Positions 8,741 to 18,100 of a DNA stretch of 64,000 nt are shown piece by piece; within the stretch, counting starts at the first letter, position 1; each line of letters starts with the position of its first letter. Source of the stretch: Pseudomonas grimontii (GTDB lineage: Bacteria; Pseudomonadota; Gammaproteobacteria; Pseudomonadales; Pseudomonadaceae). The stretch spans positions 806,001-870,000 of the forward strand of contig NZ_VFES01000001.1 in NCBI RefSeq assembly GCF_007858185.1, given 5' to 3'. Made by a program: the position numbers and the translations under genes. The notes beneath the pieces are model-generated. The model did no database searches and was not told the DNA's origin. It was given only the letters and a program-made list of their open reading frames with translations.

Positions 8741-9904
8741 ATGAAACCGCGCCTGCATTGTGCCCGCCTTGCCCTGTTCCTGTGTGGCTGCGCGGCGTTT
8801 CTCAACCTCTATGCGACCCAAAGCATTCTCCAGACGTTTGCCGCGCACTTTCATATCAGTGCCAAGGAGGCGGGTTGGAGCATCACCGTCACCACCCTGG
8901 CCGTGGCGATCACCGCACCTTTCGTCAGTCGCCTGACCGGACGTTTTGCGCAACGCACGGTGATCTCGGTGGCGGCTGTGCTGCTGGCGGGGCCGGCGTT
9001 GATGACCGCTTATGCCGACAGCTTTGCCGAAGTGCTGGTGTGGCGCTTTGTCGAGGGCATGCTGATCCCGGTGCTGTTCGCCACCAGTGTGGCCTATATC
9101 GGCGACCGCTGGAGCGGCGGCACGGTCACTGAGGTGATGAGTCTCTACGTCGCGGGCACCGTGTTGGGCGGGTTCGCCGGGCGCTTCGTTACCGGGGTGA
9201 TGACCGAATATGTGGGCTGGCGTGAAGCCTTTGAGTTACTCGCGGTACTGAGCTTGATGGTCGGCGGGTTTATCCAGTTTCTGTTACCGGCCAACCGCCC
9301 ACGGACCGTGCAGGCTAAAGCCTCGTCGTCAGGTGTATTTCGCCGGCCGTTGTTGGCCGCTTACGCCGTAGGTTTCTGCGTGTTGTTTTCGCAAGTCGCG
9401 GCATTTACCTACGCAGGTTTGTACTTGGGCCTGCCGCCGTTCAACCTTGGGCCTGCAGCGTTGGGGACGTTGTACATGGTGTTCCTGTTGGCGTTGATCG
9501 TGATCCCCATCGCCGGGCGCCTCAGCAAAGCCCGCCCGCATGCCGAATTGTTGAGTGTTGCCGCCGTGCTGGGCGTCAGTGGTTCGGCGTTGACCCTGAT
9601 GCCGTCCCTGTGGTGCATCGTAGTCGGCCTGGCGCTCAGTTCCACCGGTGTGTTCCTCGCCCAAGCTGCCGCCAATGCGTTTATCACCGCCACCGCGCAC
9701 GATAACAACACGGGCGCTGTCGGGGTTTATCTCACTTGTTATTACCTGGGCGGCAGTGGCGGCGCCATCGTCCCGGCGCTGATCTGGGAACGCTGGGGCT
9801 GGGCCGGTTGCGTGGTGCTGATCATCGGTTTCCAGCTGCTGACCTTGTTGATCGCCTTGACCGGCTGGAAGCCTCTTCGGCCTGAGCTGGTTCCGACACC
9901 ATGA
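8741..9904 (+). CDS. MFS transporter, YnfM-like
   Basis: A 387-residue, twelve-helix MFS protein. The N-terminal LCGCAAFLNLYATQSILQ and the gap between two halves around residue 190 fit the YnfM/multidrug-type exporter group. It is divergent from a LysR gene that probably regulates it, and its stop overlaps the next MFS start by ATGA, so both carriers are made together. Substrate unknown; drug or metabolite efflux is likely. Confidence 0.85.
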   Translation: MKPRLHCARLALFLCGCAAFLNLYATQSILQTFAAHFHISAKEAGWSITVTTLAVAITAPFVSRLTGRFAQRTVISVAAVLLAGPALMTAYADSFAEVLVWRFVEGMLIPVLFATSVAYIGDRWSGGTVTEVMSLYVAGTVLGGFAGRFVTGVMTEYVGWREAFELLAVLSLMVGGFIQFLLPANRPRTVQAKASSSGVFRRPLLAAYAVGFCVLFSQVAAFTYAGLYLGLPPFNLGPAALGTLYMVFLLALIVIPIAGRLSKARPHAELLSVAAVLGVSGSALTLMPSLWCIVVGLALSSTGVFLAQAAANAFITATAHDNNTGAVGVYLTCYYLGGSGGAIVPALIWERWGWAGCVVLIIGFQLLTLLIALTGWKPLRPELVPTP

Positions 9905-11073
9905 ACGACACCGTGTCTGCGTTATCCACCCGCCGTCGCGCCTTGTTCGCCGGTTGCAGTGCCCATGCCGTGCACGATGGGCTCACTGATGTGATCTACG
10001 TTCTGCTGCCTGTCTGGCAGGCTCAGTTCGCCTTGTCCTACGCCCAGGTCGGCCTTTTACGTGGCGCCTATTCCGGGATGATGGCCGTGTTCCAACTGCT
10101 GGCCAGCCGCGCCGCCAGATGCTGGGGCCGCACACCGATGCTGGTGGGCGGCACGGCGCTGGCGGGTGTTGCCTACCTGTTGGTGGGGCAGGCGACAGGG
10201 CTGGCTTTGTTGCTGGTGGCGCTGCTGCTCGGCGGCCTGGGCGCCAGCACCCAACACCCACTGGCCTCCTCGATGATCACCGACGCTTACGAGGACAGTG
10301 GCGGGATCAAGCAGGCGCTGTCCCAGTACAACTTCTCCGGTGATATCGGCAAAACCTTGATTCCTGGCTTGGTCGGCCTGCTGCTCACCGTCATCAGCTG
10401 GCGGGCCAGTGCCACGTTGCTGGGCCTGCTTGGCCTGGCGGCGGCGGGGCTGTTGTGGTGGCTGATTCCTGCTCGATCATCCGAATCCACCACCCTGAAA
10501 AAAGCCAAGCCCCAAAGCCGCAACGGTTCAGCCACCGGCCTGCGCGCGCTGATCCTCACCGGCACCCTCGACAGCGCCGTGCGCATGGGCTTCCTCACCT
10601 TCCTGCCGTTCCTGCTGCAAGCCAAAGGCGCCGGTACCGCCGGGATCGGTCTTGCGCTGACCCTGCTGTTCATCGGCGGCGCCTTCGGCAAACTGTTCAT
10701 CGGCTACCTCGGCGCACGCATCGGCATGATGAAGACCGTATGGATCACGGAAACCAGCACCGCACTGCTGATCGTCGCGGCGGTGTACCTGCCGCTCAGT
10801 GGGTTGATGGTGATGTTGCCGCTGTTGGGGCTGGTACTGAATGGCACCTCCTCGGTGCTGTACGGCGCCGTGCCCGACCTTGCCGGCGCGGGCAAGCGCG
10901 AGCAGGCGTTTGCGCTGTTCTACACCGGCACCATTGGGGGTGGCGCGTTGGCGCCGGTGGTGTTTGGTGGCGTGGGGGATGCGCTGGGCGTGCCGGTGGC
11001 GGTGATGGTGTTGGCGGGGATATTGGGTGTGACGTTGCCGTTGGCGTGGGTGGTGCAGAGGAGGGGAGGATGA
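9901..11073 (+). CDS. MFS transporter, fosmidomycin-resistance-like
   Basis: A 390-residue, twelve-helix MFS protein. CSAHAVHDGLTDVIYVLLPV at residues 19-38 and GLGASTQHPLASSMI in the first half recall the Fsr (fosmidomycin resistance) branch, where the HP motif after the third helix pair is conserved. Translationally coupled to the preceding MFS gene by a 4-base overlap, which makes a two-transporter operon. Substrate not deducible. Confidence 0.82.
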   Translation: MNDTVSALSTRRRALFAGCSAHAVHDGLTDVIYVLLPVWQAQFALSYAQVGLLRGAYSGMMAVFQLLASRAARCWGRTPMLVGGTALAGVAYLLVGQATGLALLLVALLLGGLGASTQHPLASSMITDAYEDSGGIKQALSQYNFSGDIGKTLIPGLVGLLLTVISWRASATLLGLLGLAAAGLLWWLIPARSSESTTLKKAKPQSRNGSATGLRALILTGTLDSAVRMGFLTFLPFLLQAKGAGTAGIGLALTLLFIGGAFGKLFIGYLGARIGMMKTVWITETSTALLIVAAVYLPLSGLMVMLPLLGLVLNGTSSVLYGAVPDLAGAGKREQAFALFYTGTIGGGALAPVVFGGVGDALGVPVAVMVLAGILGVTLPLAWVVQRRGG

Positions 11074-11182
11074 GTGAAAAGTGAGGTGTCAGAACGTAGA
11101 GTTGAACCTTGCGGCATTGCCTACACAACGATCAGACTCGTCCGAGTTGTGCGCCTTGGGCGACCTCTTTAAGGTTCGTCAG

Positions 11183-11339
11183 CCGCTGCCCATCAGCGGT
11201 CGGGTTTAGTAGCCCGATACGATCAACGGCGTACAGCTGCTCTTATGGTGGCTGCACGCAGGGCGTCTTCGGGCGCGCCGGTTTCGTTGATTCGCCGGTC
11301 TACTAACCTGCGTACAGCCGCCACCCATTGTTTAGTAGC
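11183..11339 (+). promoter_or_regulatory. Structured repeat element upstream of the DUF6124 gene
   Basis: The 298-base gap after the MFS gene holds several nested inverted repeats. CCGCTG/CAGCGG is at 11183-11199. CGGG/CCCG around the loop TTTAGTAG is at 11201-11216. A 16-base arm at 11247-11262 pairs with 11307-11322 (14 matches and one possible G-U). CTACTAA at 11300-11306 can pair with either TTAGTAG copy, at 11206-11212 or 11332-11338. Such mutually exclusive pairings suit an RNA switch or a protein-bound site. I recall similar sequence ahead of other DUF6124 genes in fluorescent pseudomonads, but could not check it. Confidence 0.5.
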
Positions 11340-11371
11340 TCTGGTATGCGGTCCCTAACGAGGATCAACAG

Positions 11372-11611
11372 ATGTGTACTGACTCCTGCAATCCATCCGT
11401 AAAACTGTTCAGCGTCCGTCCCGAAATCGACACTCAAGCGCTGCTCGCCAACGCCTACGAAACCATCGCCGGTGCAGGTGCCATGACCCACGAGTTCGTC
11501 GAAAGCCTGCCCTCTCAACAACGCTACCTGGCCCTGGCCATTCAGCAGATGATTGAACTGGGCCTGCTGCTGGTCGAGGCTGTTCAGGACCGCGTGGACC
11601 GAGCCGCGTAG
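11372..11611 (+). CDS. DUF6124 (DUF3077-type) family protein
   Basis: A 79-residue small protein with the family pattern FSVRPEIDTQALLANAYETI followed by a helical second half (QQRYLALAIQQMIELGLLLVEA). The family is nearly confined to Pseudomonas, usually in several copies per genome, and has no known function. It is preceded by the structured element at 11183-11339, which ends about 30 bases before the ATG. No signal peptide. The protein is mostly predicted helical. Confidence 0.8.
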   Translation: MCTDSCNPSVKLFSVRPEIDTQALLANAYETIAGAGAMTHEFVESLPSQQRYLALAIQQMIELGLLLVEAVQDRVDRAA

Positions 11612-11679
11612 GTCCCCCGTACGGTGTAAACGGCTTGCCTTCCCAGGCCGCCCATACCACGGGGGAGGGGAGCCAGAAT

Positions 11680-11985
11680 TTACAGTGTCGCCGCCAGCGA
11701 AAACGGAATGCGCAACGCACCGATAGGCCCTTCACGCGTGCCGCACATTTCATCGTGAACGCAGTGCTGCACCAGTACGCAAGGAAACGGCGGGACCCGC
11801 TGCAACAGGTCGCGTAAATGCGTGGTGGACCCGATGCGCAGCGGCTTGCCGTGATCGTCCAGTAACGTCGCCTCGACGTGCTCCAGCCTGACGCGAGCGA
11901 TATAGAAACCGCCCTCCAGGGACAGCAACTCCAGCTCACGTATTTCGCCTTTCTCGGCCAGTTCGCTCAGCATTTGCATATTCAT
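11680..11985 (-). CDS. DUF6482 family protein
   Basis: A 101-residue cytoplasmic protein: N-terminal MNMQMLSELAEKGEIRELEL, then a beta-rich part with FYIARVRLEHVEATLLDDHG and a C-terminal CVLVQHCVHDEMCG. I match it to the Pseudomonas DUF6482 family, of unknown function. I chose the Met at 11985, which begins the conserved helix. It lies 20 bases downstream of the DUF3833 lipoprotein gene on the same strand and may be cotranscribed. Confidence 0.7.
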   Translation of the reverse strand: MNMQMLSELAEKGEIRELELLSLEGGFYIARVRLEHVEATLLDDHGKPLRIGSTTHLRDLLQRVPPFPCVLVQHCVHDEMCGTREGPIGALRIPFSLAATL

Positions 11986-12005
11986 GATTGACCCTCGCTC
12001 GTGGC

Positions 12006-12530
12006 TCATTGGCGACGAAAGAACAACGTGACCTGACCCCACTCGACACCGAACTTGGACATGCTCGAGCGGTTGATCAAGGTGTCCTCGTCCATCAGGT
12101 ACATCCAATCGTCAAAGCTGACTTCGTACACCGAGCCATCCACCGGCAGATTGAGCCGGTAGCGCCAACGCAGCGCATTACCCGCCACTTCGCCGATCGC
12201 CTCGCCCACCACATCCCCGGCTCGTCCGCGCCAGCGTCCTGGGCCGTCCGGCGTCAGTGTCCACACCCGTTGCTGGCGCGTGCCATCGCTGTACAGGAAA
12301 CGCTCATCCAGAATCAACGCGTTGCCCTCGCGCCGGCTGGCAATATCGACCTCAAAGCGCTTGGCCACTTCCCCCGAACGCTTCTGGAAGATGCCCCAGG
12401 CTTTCACGGGTTTACTGAAGAAGCGCTCCAGGTCCAGTTTCGGTTGCTGGTCGGCGTAGTGCTCGACCTCAACGTTGCTGCAACTGGCCAAGCTCACTAT
12501 CAGCAACAGTGAAAACAGTAGACGTGTCAT
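12006..12530 (-). CDS. DUF3833 family lipoprotein
   Basis: A 174-residue predicted lipoprotein. The signal peptide LLFSLLLIVSLASC ends in a lipobox with Cys at residue 17. The mature part matches DUF3833: LERFFSKPVKAWGIFQKRSG, then a beta-barrel-like series with YSDGTRQQRVWTLTPDG and a C-terminal SVYEVSFDDWMYLMDEDTLI. Family function is unknown; members are envelope lipoproteins, sometimes linked with lipid or fatty-acid genes. The ATG at 12530 is the only start that places the signal peptide correctly. Confidence 0.83.
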   Translation of the reverse strand: MTRLLFSLLLIVSLASCSNVEVEHYADQQPKLDLERFFSKPVKAWGIFQKRSGEVAKRFEVDIASRREGNALILDERFLYSDGTRQQRVWTLTPDGPGRWRGRAGDVVGEAIGEVAGNALRWRYRLNLPVDGSVYEVSFDDWMYLMDEDTLINRSSMSKFGVEWGQVTLFFRRQ

Positions 12531-12651
12531 GGCCTGGCTCTTCGAAGGTGCGGGGCGAAGTGCCTCCGCTCGAAGCATGATACTTGTACAATAAAAATAA
12601 TTTGTACAGGTTTGTGCGCGCTTTATTTTTTGAATCTCAAATCCCACCCAT

Positions 12652-12683
12652 AAAAAAACCGGCCACCAAGGACCGGTTTTTTT
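12652..12683. terminator. Intrinsic terminator, stem AACCGG/CCGGTT
   Basis: An A-run, then AACCGG and CCGGTT arms closing a short loop, then a T-run. It sits between the tRNA-Gly gene and the DUF3833 lipoprotein gene. On the minus strand it would end the tRNA-Gly transcript before that gene. Confidence 0.75.
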
Positions 12684-12729
12684 ATGCATCCCCCGCCAAA
12701 ACCCTGCTGGCGTGGAATCTATGTCTGAG

Positions 12730-12803
12730 TGGAGCGGGTGAAGGGAATCGAACCCTCGTTATCAGCTTGGGAAGCTGGAGTAATGCCATTATACGACACC
12801 CGC
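12730..12803 (-). tRNA. tRNA-Gly (anticodon CCC)
   Basis: On the minus strand the seven-base acceptor GCGGGTG pairs with CACCCGC, and CCA is encoded at the 3' end. The anticodon loop TTCCCAA gives CCC, reading the glycine codon GGG. The T-loop GGTTCGATTCCC is standard. The first anticodon-stem pair is mismatched, which leaves a four-pair stem. The tRNA is complete. Confidence 0.93.
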
Positions 12804-12906
12804 TCAGAGCGGCTGACTTTGTACCAGATGTGCGCTTGGATTTGAAGTTTTTCTTCGAAAAATGTGCGAGTTGCAGGCACTTGCCCTAGCGACGAACGGA
12901 GCCGAT

Positions 12907-13018
12907 GTAGGAGCGAGCTTGCTCGCGAAGAATTCAAGAGCGCCGCGTTCAACCAGGGAGCGCACGTCATCGTTGGCGATCTTCGCGAGCAAGAACTAGG
13001 CGTCCCCCTCGCTCCTAC
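12907..13018. repeat. Inverted REP pair (REPIN-like)
   Basis: GTAGGAGCGAGCTTGCTCGC at 12907 is mirrored by a diverged inverse copy ending CCCTCGCTCCTAC at 13018, about 50 bases apart. The left copy is a textbook Pseudomonas REP hairpin. The right copy has an interrupted palindrome. The pair lies between tRNA-Gly and the end of phaG, the usual intergenic setting. Confidence 0.85.
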
Positions 13019-13026
13019 ACGGTATT

Positions 13027-13911
13027 TCAGATGGCAAAGGCATGCTGCGTCTGACCCTGGTGATAACGCAATCGGCTGACCTGCCGTTCCGGTTTCAAAA
13101 AGCCCACCACCGCGTCCCGGCTGTCCCGGCAGGCGGCCTTGTGCTCCATGTCCAGGAAGTGCCCTGTCGCCTGGATGGTGCTGAAGCTGCTCTTCGCCAC
13201 GTACTGTCCGAACTGCCTGGCGTCTTCGGCGCTGGTGTACTCGTCCCATTCGCCGTTCAAAAACAGCACCGGCACGTCGATCTGCCGCGCGGCCTTGAGG
13301 TAGCACAGGCGGTCGCTGTGCAGCACCTGGCTGATGTGAAAGTGCATCTGCCCGTATTCGTGCTCGGCCAGGCTGCTCACATGCTTGTAGTTGAAACGCT
13401 TGAACAGCGACGGCAGGTGTTTGCCGATGGTGCTGTTGACCAGGTGGCCGACGCGGTCGCGGTCGAGGTTGCCGAGGTAGTCGACGCCACGTTCGAGGTA
13501 GTCGCGCATCGGCGCGTTGATCACCGGCGAGAACGAGCTGATCACGGCCTTTTCCACACGGCGTGGCTGGTGGGCAAGGGCAACCAGGGTGGCGGCGCCG
13601 CCCCAGGAGAAGGACAGCACGTGCTCGGCGGCGAAGTGGTCGATAAGCTCCAGGAGGATCTGGCCTTCGACTTCCTTCGTCAGCATTTGCTCATGACGGT
13701 TATGGATTTTGGAACGACCGGCGTAGGGCTGGTCGTACAAAACCACATTGAATTGCGGGTACAGGCTTTTCACGGTTTGGGCGAAGGAGGCCGTGGTGGC
13801 CATCGAGCCGTTGACCAGGATGATGGTCTTTTCAGCAGCATCCGCGCGATAGAACTCCGTGTAAACCCGATACTGACCCTGTATATCCAACACAGCGATT
13901 TCTGGCCTCAT
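13027..13911 (-). CDS. phaG: (R)-3-hydroxydecanoyl-ACP:CoA transacylase / 3-hydroxyacyl-ACP thioesterase
   Basis: A 294-residue alpha/beta-hydrolase that links fatty-acid synthesis to medium-chain polyhydroxyalkanoate production. It is recognised by near-identity of signature stretches to P. putida PhaG: MRPEIAVLDIQGQYRVYTEF at the N-terminus, HVLSFSWGGAATLVALAHQP around the nucleophile Ser, KHLPSLFKRFNYKHVSSL, and the C-terminal QHAFAI. The related RhlA makes surfactant precursors and cannot be fully excluded, but the ends match PhaG. Start at 13911 matches the family. It stands alone, as phaG does elsewhere, away from phaC. Confidence 0.93.
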   Translation of the reverse strand: MRPEIAVLDIQGQYRVYTEFYRADAAEKTIILVNGSMATTASFAQTVKSLYPQFNVVLYDQPYAGRSKIHNRHEQMLTKEVEGQILLELIDHFAAEHVLSFSWGGAATLVALAHQPRRVEKAVISSFSPVINAPMRDYLERGVDYLGNLDRDRVGHLVNSTIGKHLPSLFKRFNYKHVSSLAEHEYGQMHFHISQVLHSDRLCYLKAARQIDVPVLFLNGEWDEYTSAEDARQFGQYVAKSSFSTIQATGHFLDMEHKAACRDSRDAVVGFLKPERQVSRLRYHQGQTQHAFAI

Positions 13912-14215
13912 GTCGTAAGACTCCTGGCAAGCGGGTAGGGCGCGCAGATCACTCTGCACGAGCTTTGTGACAGGTAGGCATACGCCTGGAAGATGAGGGC
14001 CCATGTCGGTCCGATGACGGCTGGCCGACGGGTGTTGTTATGGCGGGCTGTTTGCCTGGGAGGCCCGTAGATCAAGCGCGGGCGGGGCAAGGTGGTTCTT
14101 GGAGGTTATAGGCGACTCGTCAGTCATAATTTGGCTGACGGTTTGATTCAAGCAGTAGACCGGGGATGCCGCAAGTCGCAGAAATGGGTTTTTGCCATCA
14201 CCGGCCGAACGGTCA
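13912..14215. other. phaG upstream region, no gene seen
   Basis: About 300 bases between phaG and rsuA. The only clear structure is a palindrome at 14118-14140, CGTCAG and CTGACG around an 11-base AT-rich spacer, with a weak minus-strand promoter-like pair (TTGAAT, then TTATGA) overlapping it. It could bind a regulator of phaG, but this is only a suggestion. Confidence 0.35.
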
Positions 14216-14908
14216 TCAGACCTGTCGGATTTCTTCCTCGGACAGCGCCCGATACTCGCCCGGCGCCAGGGCCATATCCAGTAGCAATGGGCCCATTCGC
14301 TCACGGTGCAGGCCGATCACTTTGTTGTTGAAGTGCCCGAACATGCGCTTCACCTGATGATAGCGGCCTTCGATGATGCTCAGTCGTGCCAGGCGTGGCC
14401 CCAACAGCTGCAGTTCGGCCGGTTGCGTCGTCAGGTCTTCAAACGCGAAATACAGGCCCGCCGCAAAGGTTGCCGCGTAGTCGGGGCCAATGTCCTGCTC
14501 CGTCTCTACCCGATAAACCTTGGGCAGCTTGGTCTGCGGTTGCGTCAGGCGCCTCGACCATTGGCCATCGTTGGTGATCAGCATCAGGCCGGTGGTGTTG
14601 AAATCCAGGCGACCGGCGATATGCAGCTCGCTTTTGTCCGGCTCATCCAGCAGGTCCAGGACCGTCGGGTGTTGCGGGTCCGAGGTAGCGCTGACGCAGC
14701 CCTGGGGTTTGTGCAGCATGAAATAGCGCGCCGCTTTGCCCGCCTGCAGCACGTCATCGTCAACGCACACGCGGCTGAATTCGCGCACTTCATGCTGAGG
14801 GTCACTGACTGCCGCACCATCCACCGTCACCCGCCGCTCCACCAGCAACATGCGCACTTGCTGGCGATTGAAACGCGGCAGGTTGCTGAGGAAACGGTCA
14901 ACGCGCAT
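14216..14908 (-). CDS. rsuA: 16S rRNA pseudouridine synthase RsuA
   Basis: A 230-residue enzyme of the RsuA/RluB family that makes pseudouridine 516 in 16S rRNA. An N-terminal S4-like RNA-binding segment (RVDRFLSNLPRFNRQQVRML) is followed by the catalytic motif AGRLDFNTTGLMLITNDGQW, with the Asp nucleophile. The C-terminal EGRYHQVKRMFGHFNNKV is typical. The start could be 14908 or the Met five codons upstream at 14923; both overlap the end of the CWC gene, so the two are coupled. Confidence 0.92.
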   Translation of the reverse strand: MRVDRFLSNLPRFNRQQVRMLLVERRVTVDGAAVSDPQHEVREFSRVCVDDDVLQAGKAARYFMLHKPQGCVSATSDPQHPTVLDLLDEPDKSELHIAGRLDFNTTGLMLITNDGQWSRRLTQPQTKLPKVYRVETEQDIGPDYAATFAAGLYFAFEDLTTQPAELQLLGPRLARLSIIEGRYHQVKRMFGHFNNKVIGLHRERMGPLLLDMALAPGEYRALSEEEIRQV

Positions 14909-15104
14909 GGCGAAGCTGCTCATCCACTTGGGCACAACGCGGGCACAGGCAGGCCTTGTTGCGCACTTCATCGGGCAGCGCTTCAAGCACCGATGAGTCG
15001 ATGGTGACGCTGTAGCACCAGCAAGGTTGGTCGGCGGTGCGTGGGTCGGCCAGGGTGCAATCGTTGCGGGCACCGCAGGCGGGGCAAAGGGTTGGCGTGG
15101 TCAT
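14898..15104 (-). CDS. Cysteine-rich CWC family protein
   Basis: A 68-residue protein with seven cysteines: CPACGARNDC near the start, PCWCYSV in the middle and CLCPRC near the end. This spacing matches the small cysteine-rich CWC family often found next to RsuA in Pseudomonas. It probably binds zinc; no role is known. Its stop overlaps the rsuA start by about 10 bases. It is 48 bases after the guanidine carboxylase gene and on the same strand, so read-through is possible. Confidence 0.8.
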   Translation of the reverse strand: MTTPTLCPACGARNDCTLADPRTADQPCWCYSVTIDSSVLEALPDEVRNKACLCPRCAQVDEQLRHAR

Positions 15105-15152
15105 GGTCGGTGGGGGCAGGGCCTCGGAAGTCCCTGCACGATACAGCGCCGG

Positions 15153-18100
15153 TCAGTCCCGTTCCAGCACCACGACCCGTTGCCCGGCGCCAATGCCGCT
15201 GCCCGGTTGCACCGGGATTTCCCGCACCACCCCGGTAAAGGGCGCCAGCACCGGGATCTCCATTTTCATCGACTCCAGGATCACCAGCACGTCCCCGGCC
15301 GCCACCCGCGCACCCACGGCCACCTGCACCTGCCAGAGGTTGCCGGCGATATGGCTGTCGATGCTGTATTCATTGGCCGTAAGCGGGGTGTCTTGGCCCG
15401 GTGGCGCCGCGAGCTCTTCGCTGTCGAAATGCGCTTGGCCGCTGGCAATCCAGCGCTCGCGCTCAGCGTTGAAGGCGTGCTGCTGGTGCTCACGAAACGC
15501 GCCAATGCTCGCGGCTTCCCGCGCCAGAAACGCTTGGTAATCCGCCAGGTTCAGCGTGCTTTGTTCGATGCTCAGCTCGAAGCGTCCCAGGGGGAAATCC
15601 CGACGAATCCGCACCAGCTCATCCGCGCTCACGGGATAGAACCGAATCTGATCGAAGAAGCGCAGCAGCCAGGGTTTGCCGTCAAACGCCGCCACTTCGC
15701 GATAGCGGTTCCACATCTGCAAGGTGCGCCCGACAAACTGATAACCGCCGGGCCCTTCCATGCCGTACACGCACAAATACGCGCCGCCGATGCCCACCGA
15801 ATTTTCGGCGGTCCAGGTGCGGGCCGGGTTGTACTTGGTGGTCACCAGACGATGACGCGGGTCCAGCGGCGTGGCCACCGGCGCGCCGAGGTAGACGTCG
15901 CCCAGGCCCATCACCAGGTAGCTGGCGTCGAACACGGTGTGGCGCACTTCATCGAGGTTGGCCAGGTCGTTGATGCGACGGATGAACTCCAGGTTGCTCG
16001 GGCACCACGGGGCGTCCTTGCGCACGGTGGTCATGTATTTTTCGATGGCCAGCTGGCACGCCGGGTCGTCCCAGGACAGCGGCAGGTGCACGATGCGCGA
16101 GGGCACTTGCAGGTTTTGCCGGGTGCACACGGTGGTCCATTCGTGGCTGATCAGTGCCAGCAGGTCGGCCAGGGGCAGTTGTTCGGGCTGGTAGTGGATC
16201 TGCAGCGAGCGGATGCCCGGGGTCAGGTCGATCACACCCTTCAACGCATGGGTTTCCAGGGCCTGCATCAGGGCATGGCCGCGAAAGCGCAGCACCAGGT
16301 CCAGCTCGGGCGCACCGATTTCCAGGAGCAGGTGGGTGTCGCCGGCGAGGCGGGCGACCAGGCGGGTGTCGGCGTGGCCGATGTCCAATACCACCGGTGA
16401 TTCAATCGCACAGTGAGACCGAGTTGCCTGCATCGCGGGCAAGCCCGGCTCCCACGTTTGATCCCAGTTCAGGGCGAGGTCGCGGGCGGTCCTGAGGTCC
16501 ACGGGATCAAAGCGAATCTTGTCACCGGCCTTGAGCTGGCCGAGTTGCCAAAGGTCCGCCTCGATCACCGTCACCGGGCATACAAAACCGCCCAGGCTTG
16601 GCCCATCCGGCCCGAGGATCACCGGCATGTCCCCGGTGAAATCCACCGCGCCGATGGCATAGGGGTTGTCATGGATATTCGACGGATGCAGCCCCGCTTC
16701 GCCGCCATCCGTGCGTGCCCAAAGCGGCTTCGGCCCGATCAACCGCAAACCGGTGCGGCTGGAGTTGAAATGCACTTCCCATTGCGTGGCGAAGAAGGTG
16801 TCGATGTACGCCGGCAGGAAATATTCCGGCGCGCCATGGGGGCCATAAATCACCCGTAATGTGCGGACCTCTGGCAGCGGTTCAGCGCCTGATTGTTGCC
16901 CGGCGCTCAGGTCTTCCAACGGCAACAGATGCAACACATCGCCCGCCCGTAAAGCACGACCACCATGCCCGCCAAACTGGCCGAGGGTGAAGGTGCTTTT
17001 GCTGCCCAGGTAGTCCGGCACTTGCAGCCCGCCCCGCAGGCACAGGTAACTGCGCGCACCGGCTCCGGCGATGGTGCCGAGGCTCAGGACCGACCCGGCC
17101 TCAACCAACAGCGCGGTGTTCATCGGCACTGTTTGATCATTCAACAGCAGCGGGATTTGCGCTCCGGTCACCGCAACAACGGCCGCGCAATTGAAGCGCA
17201 ACATCGGCCCGCTCATGGTGATTTCCAGCGCCGCTGCCCCCTCGTCGTTGCCCAGCAGGCGATTGCCCAGACGCAGCGCGCGGCTGTCCATCGGCCCCGA
17301 CGGCGGCACGCCCACGGCCCAGTAGCCGAGGCGGCCGGGATAGTCCTGCACACTGGTTTGCGTGCCCGCGCTGATCACTTCAAACGTGTTGGCCACGTAG
17401 ACCAGGTCTTCCAGGCACCGCGTCCACGGCCGGCCATTGGCGAAAGGCGGGGCCAGCAGGATTTGGCGCAGGTAATCGCGGTTGGTTTCCACGCCGTACA
17501 ACTGACTGTCACTCAACGCCTGATGCAGGGCCAGGCGCGCCTGTTCGCGGGTGGGCGCCCAGGTGATGAGCTTGGCGATCATCGGGTCGAAGTAGGGCGG
17601 GATCTCGCAACCGGCCTCCACCCAGGTGTCGATCCGCAGGCCCTCGGCCTGTGGGAAATCCACACAGGTCAGCAAGCCGGGGCTCGGCTGGAAATCGCGG
17701 CCCGGGTCTTCGGCATACAAGCGTGCCTGGATCGCGTGGCCTTGGGGGGTTAACTCGAGTGTGTTCAGCGGCGGCATTTCCCCGGCCGCCAGTTGCACCA
17801 TCCAGCGCACCAGGTCCACGCCCCACACCTGCTCGGTGACGCCGTGCTCCACCTGCAAGCGCGTGTTCACTTCGAGGAAGTAGAAGCGCCCGTCAGCACT
17901 GTCATAGATAAATTCCACGGTGCCGGCGCTGCGGTAATTCACGGCCTTGGACAGGGTGATGGCGGCCGCGCACAAGGCCTCGGCCATGCCGTCGGGCAGG
18001 TTCGGCGCCGGGGTTTCTTCGAGGACTTTTTGGTTGCGCCGTTGCACCGAGCAGTCGCGCACGCCGAGGGCGATCACTTCACCCGCGCCGTCGCCGAACA

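Noticed and set aside
12907..13018. CRISPR-like repeat arrangement
   Set aside because: Only two inverse copies of a REP hairpin with a single spacer; no regular direct repeats. No CRISPR array is seen anywhere in the window.
15027..16400. 457-codon plus-strand frame over the carboxylase 3' end
   Set aside because: It is the complement of conserved biotin-carboxylase family sequence and has no recognisable domain.
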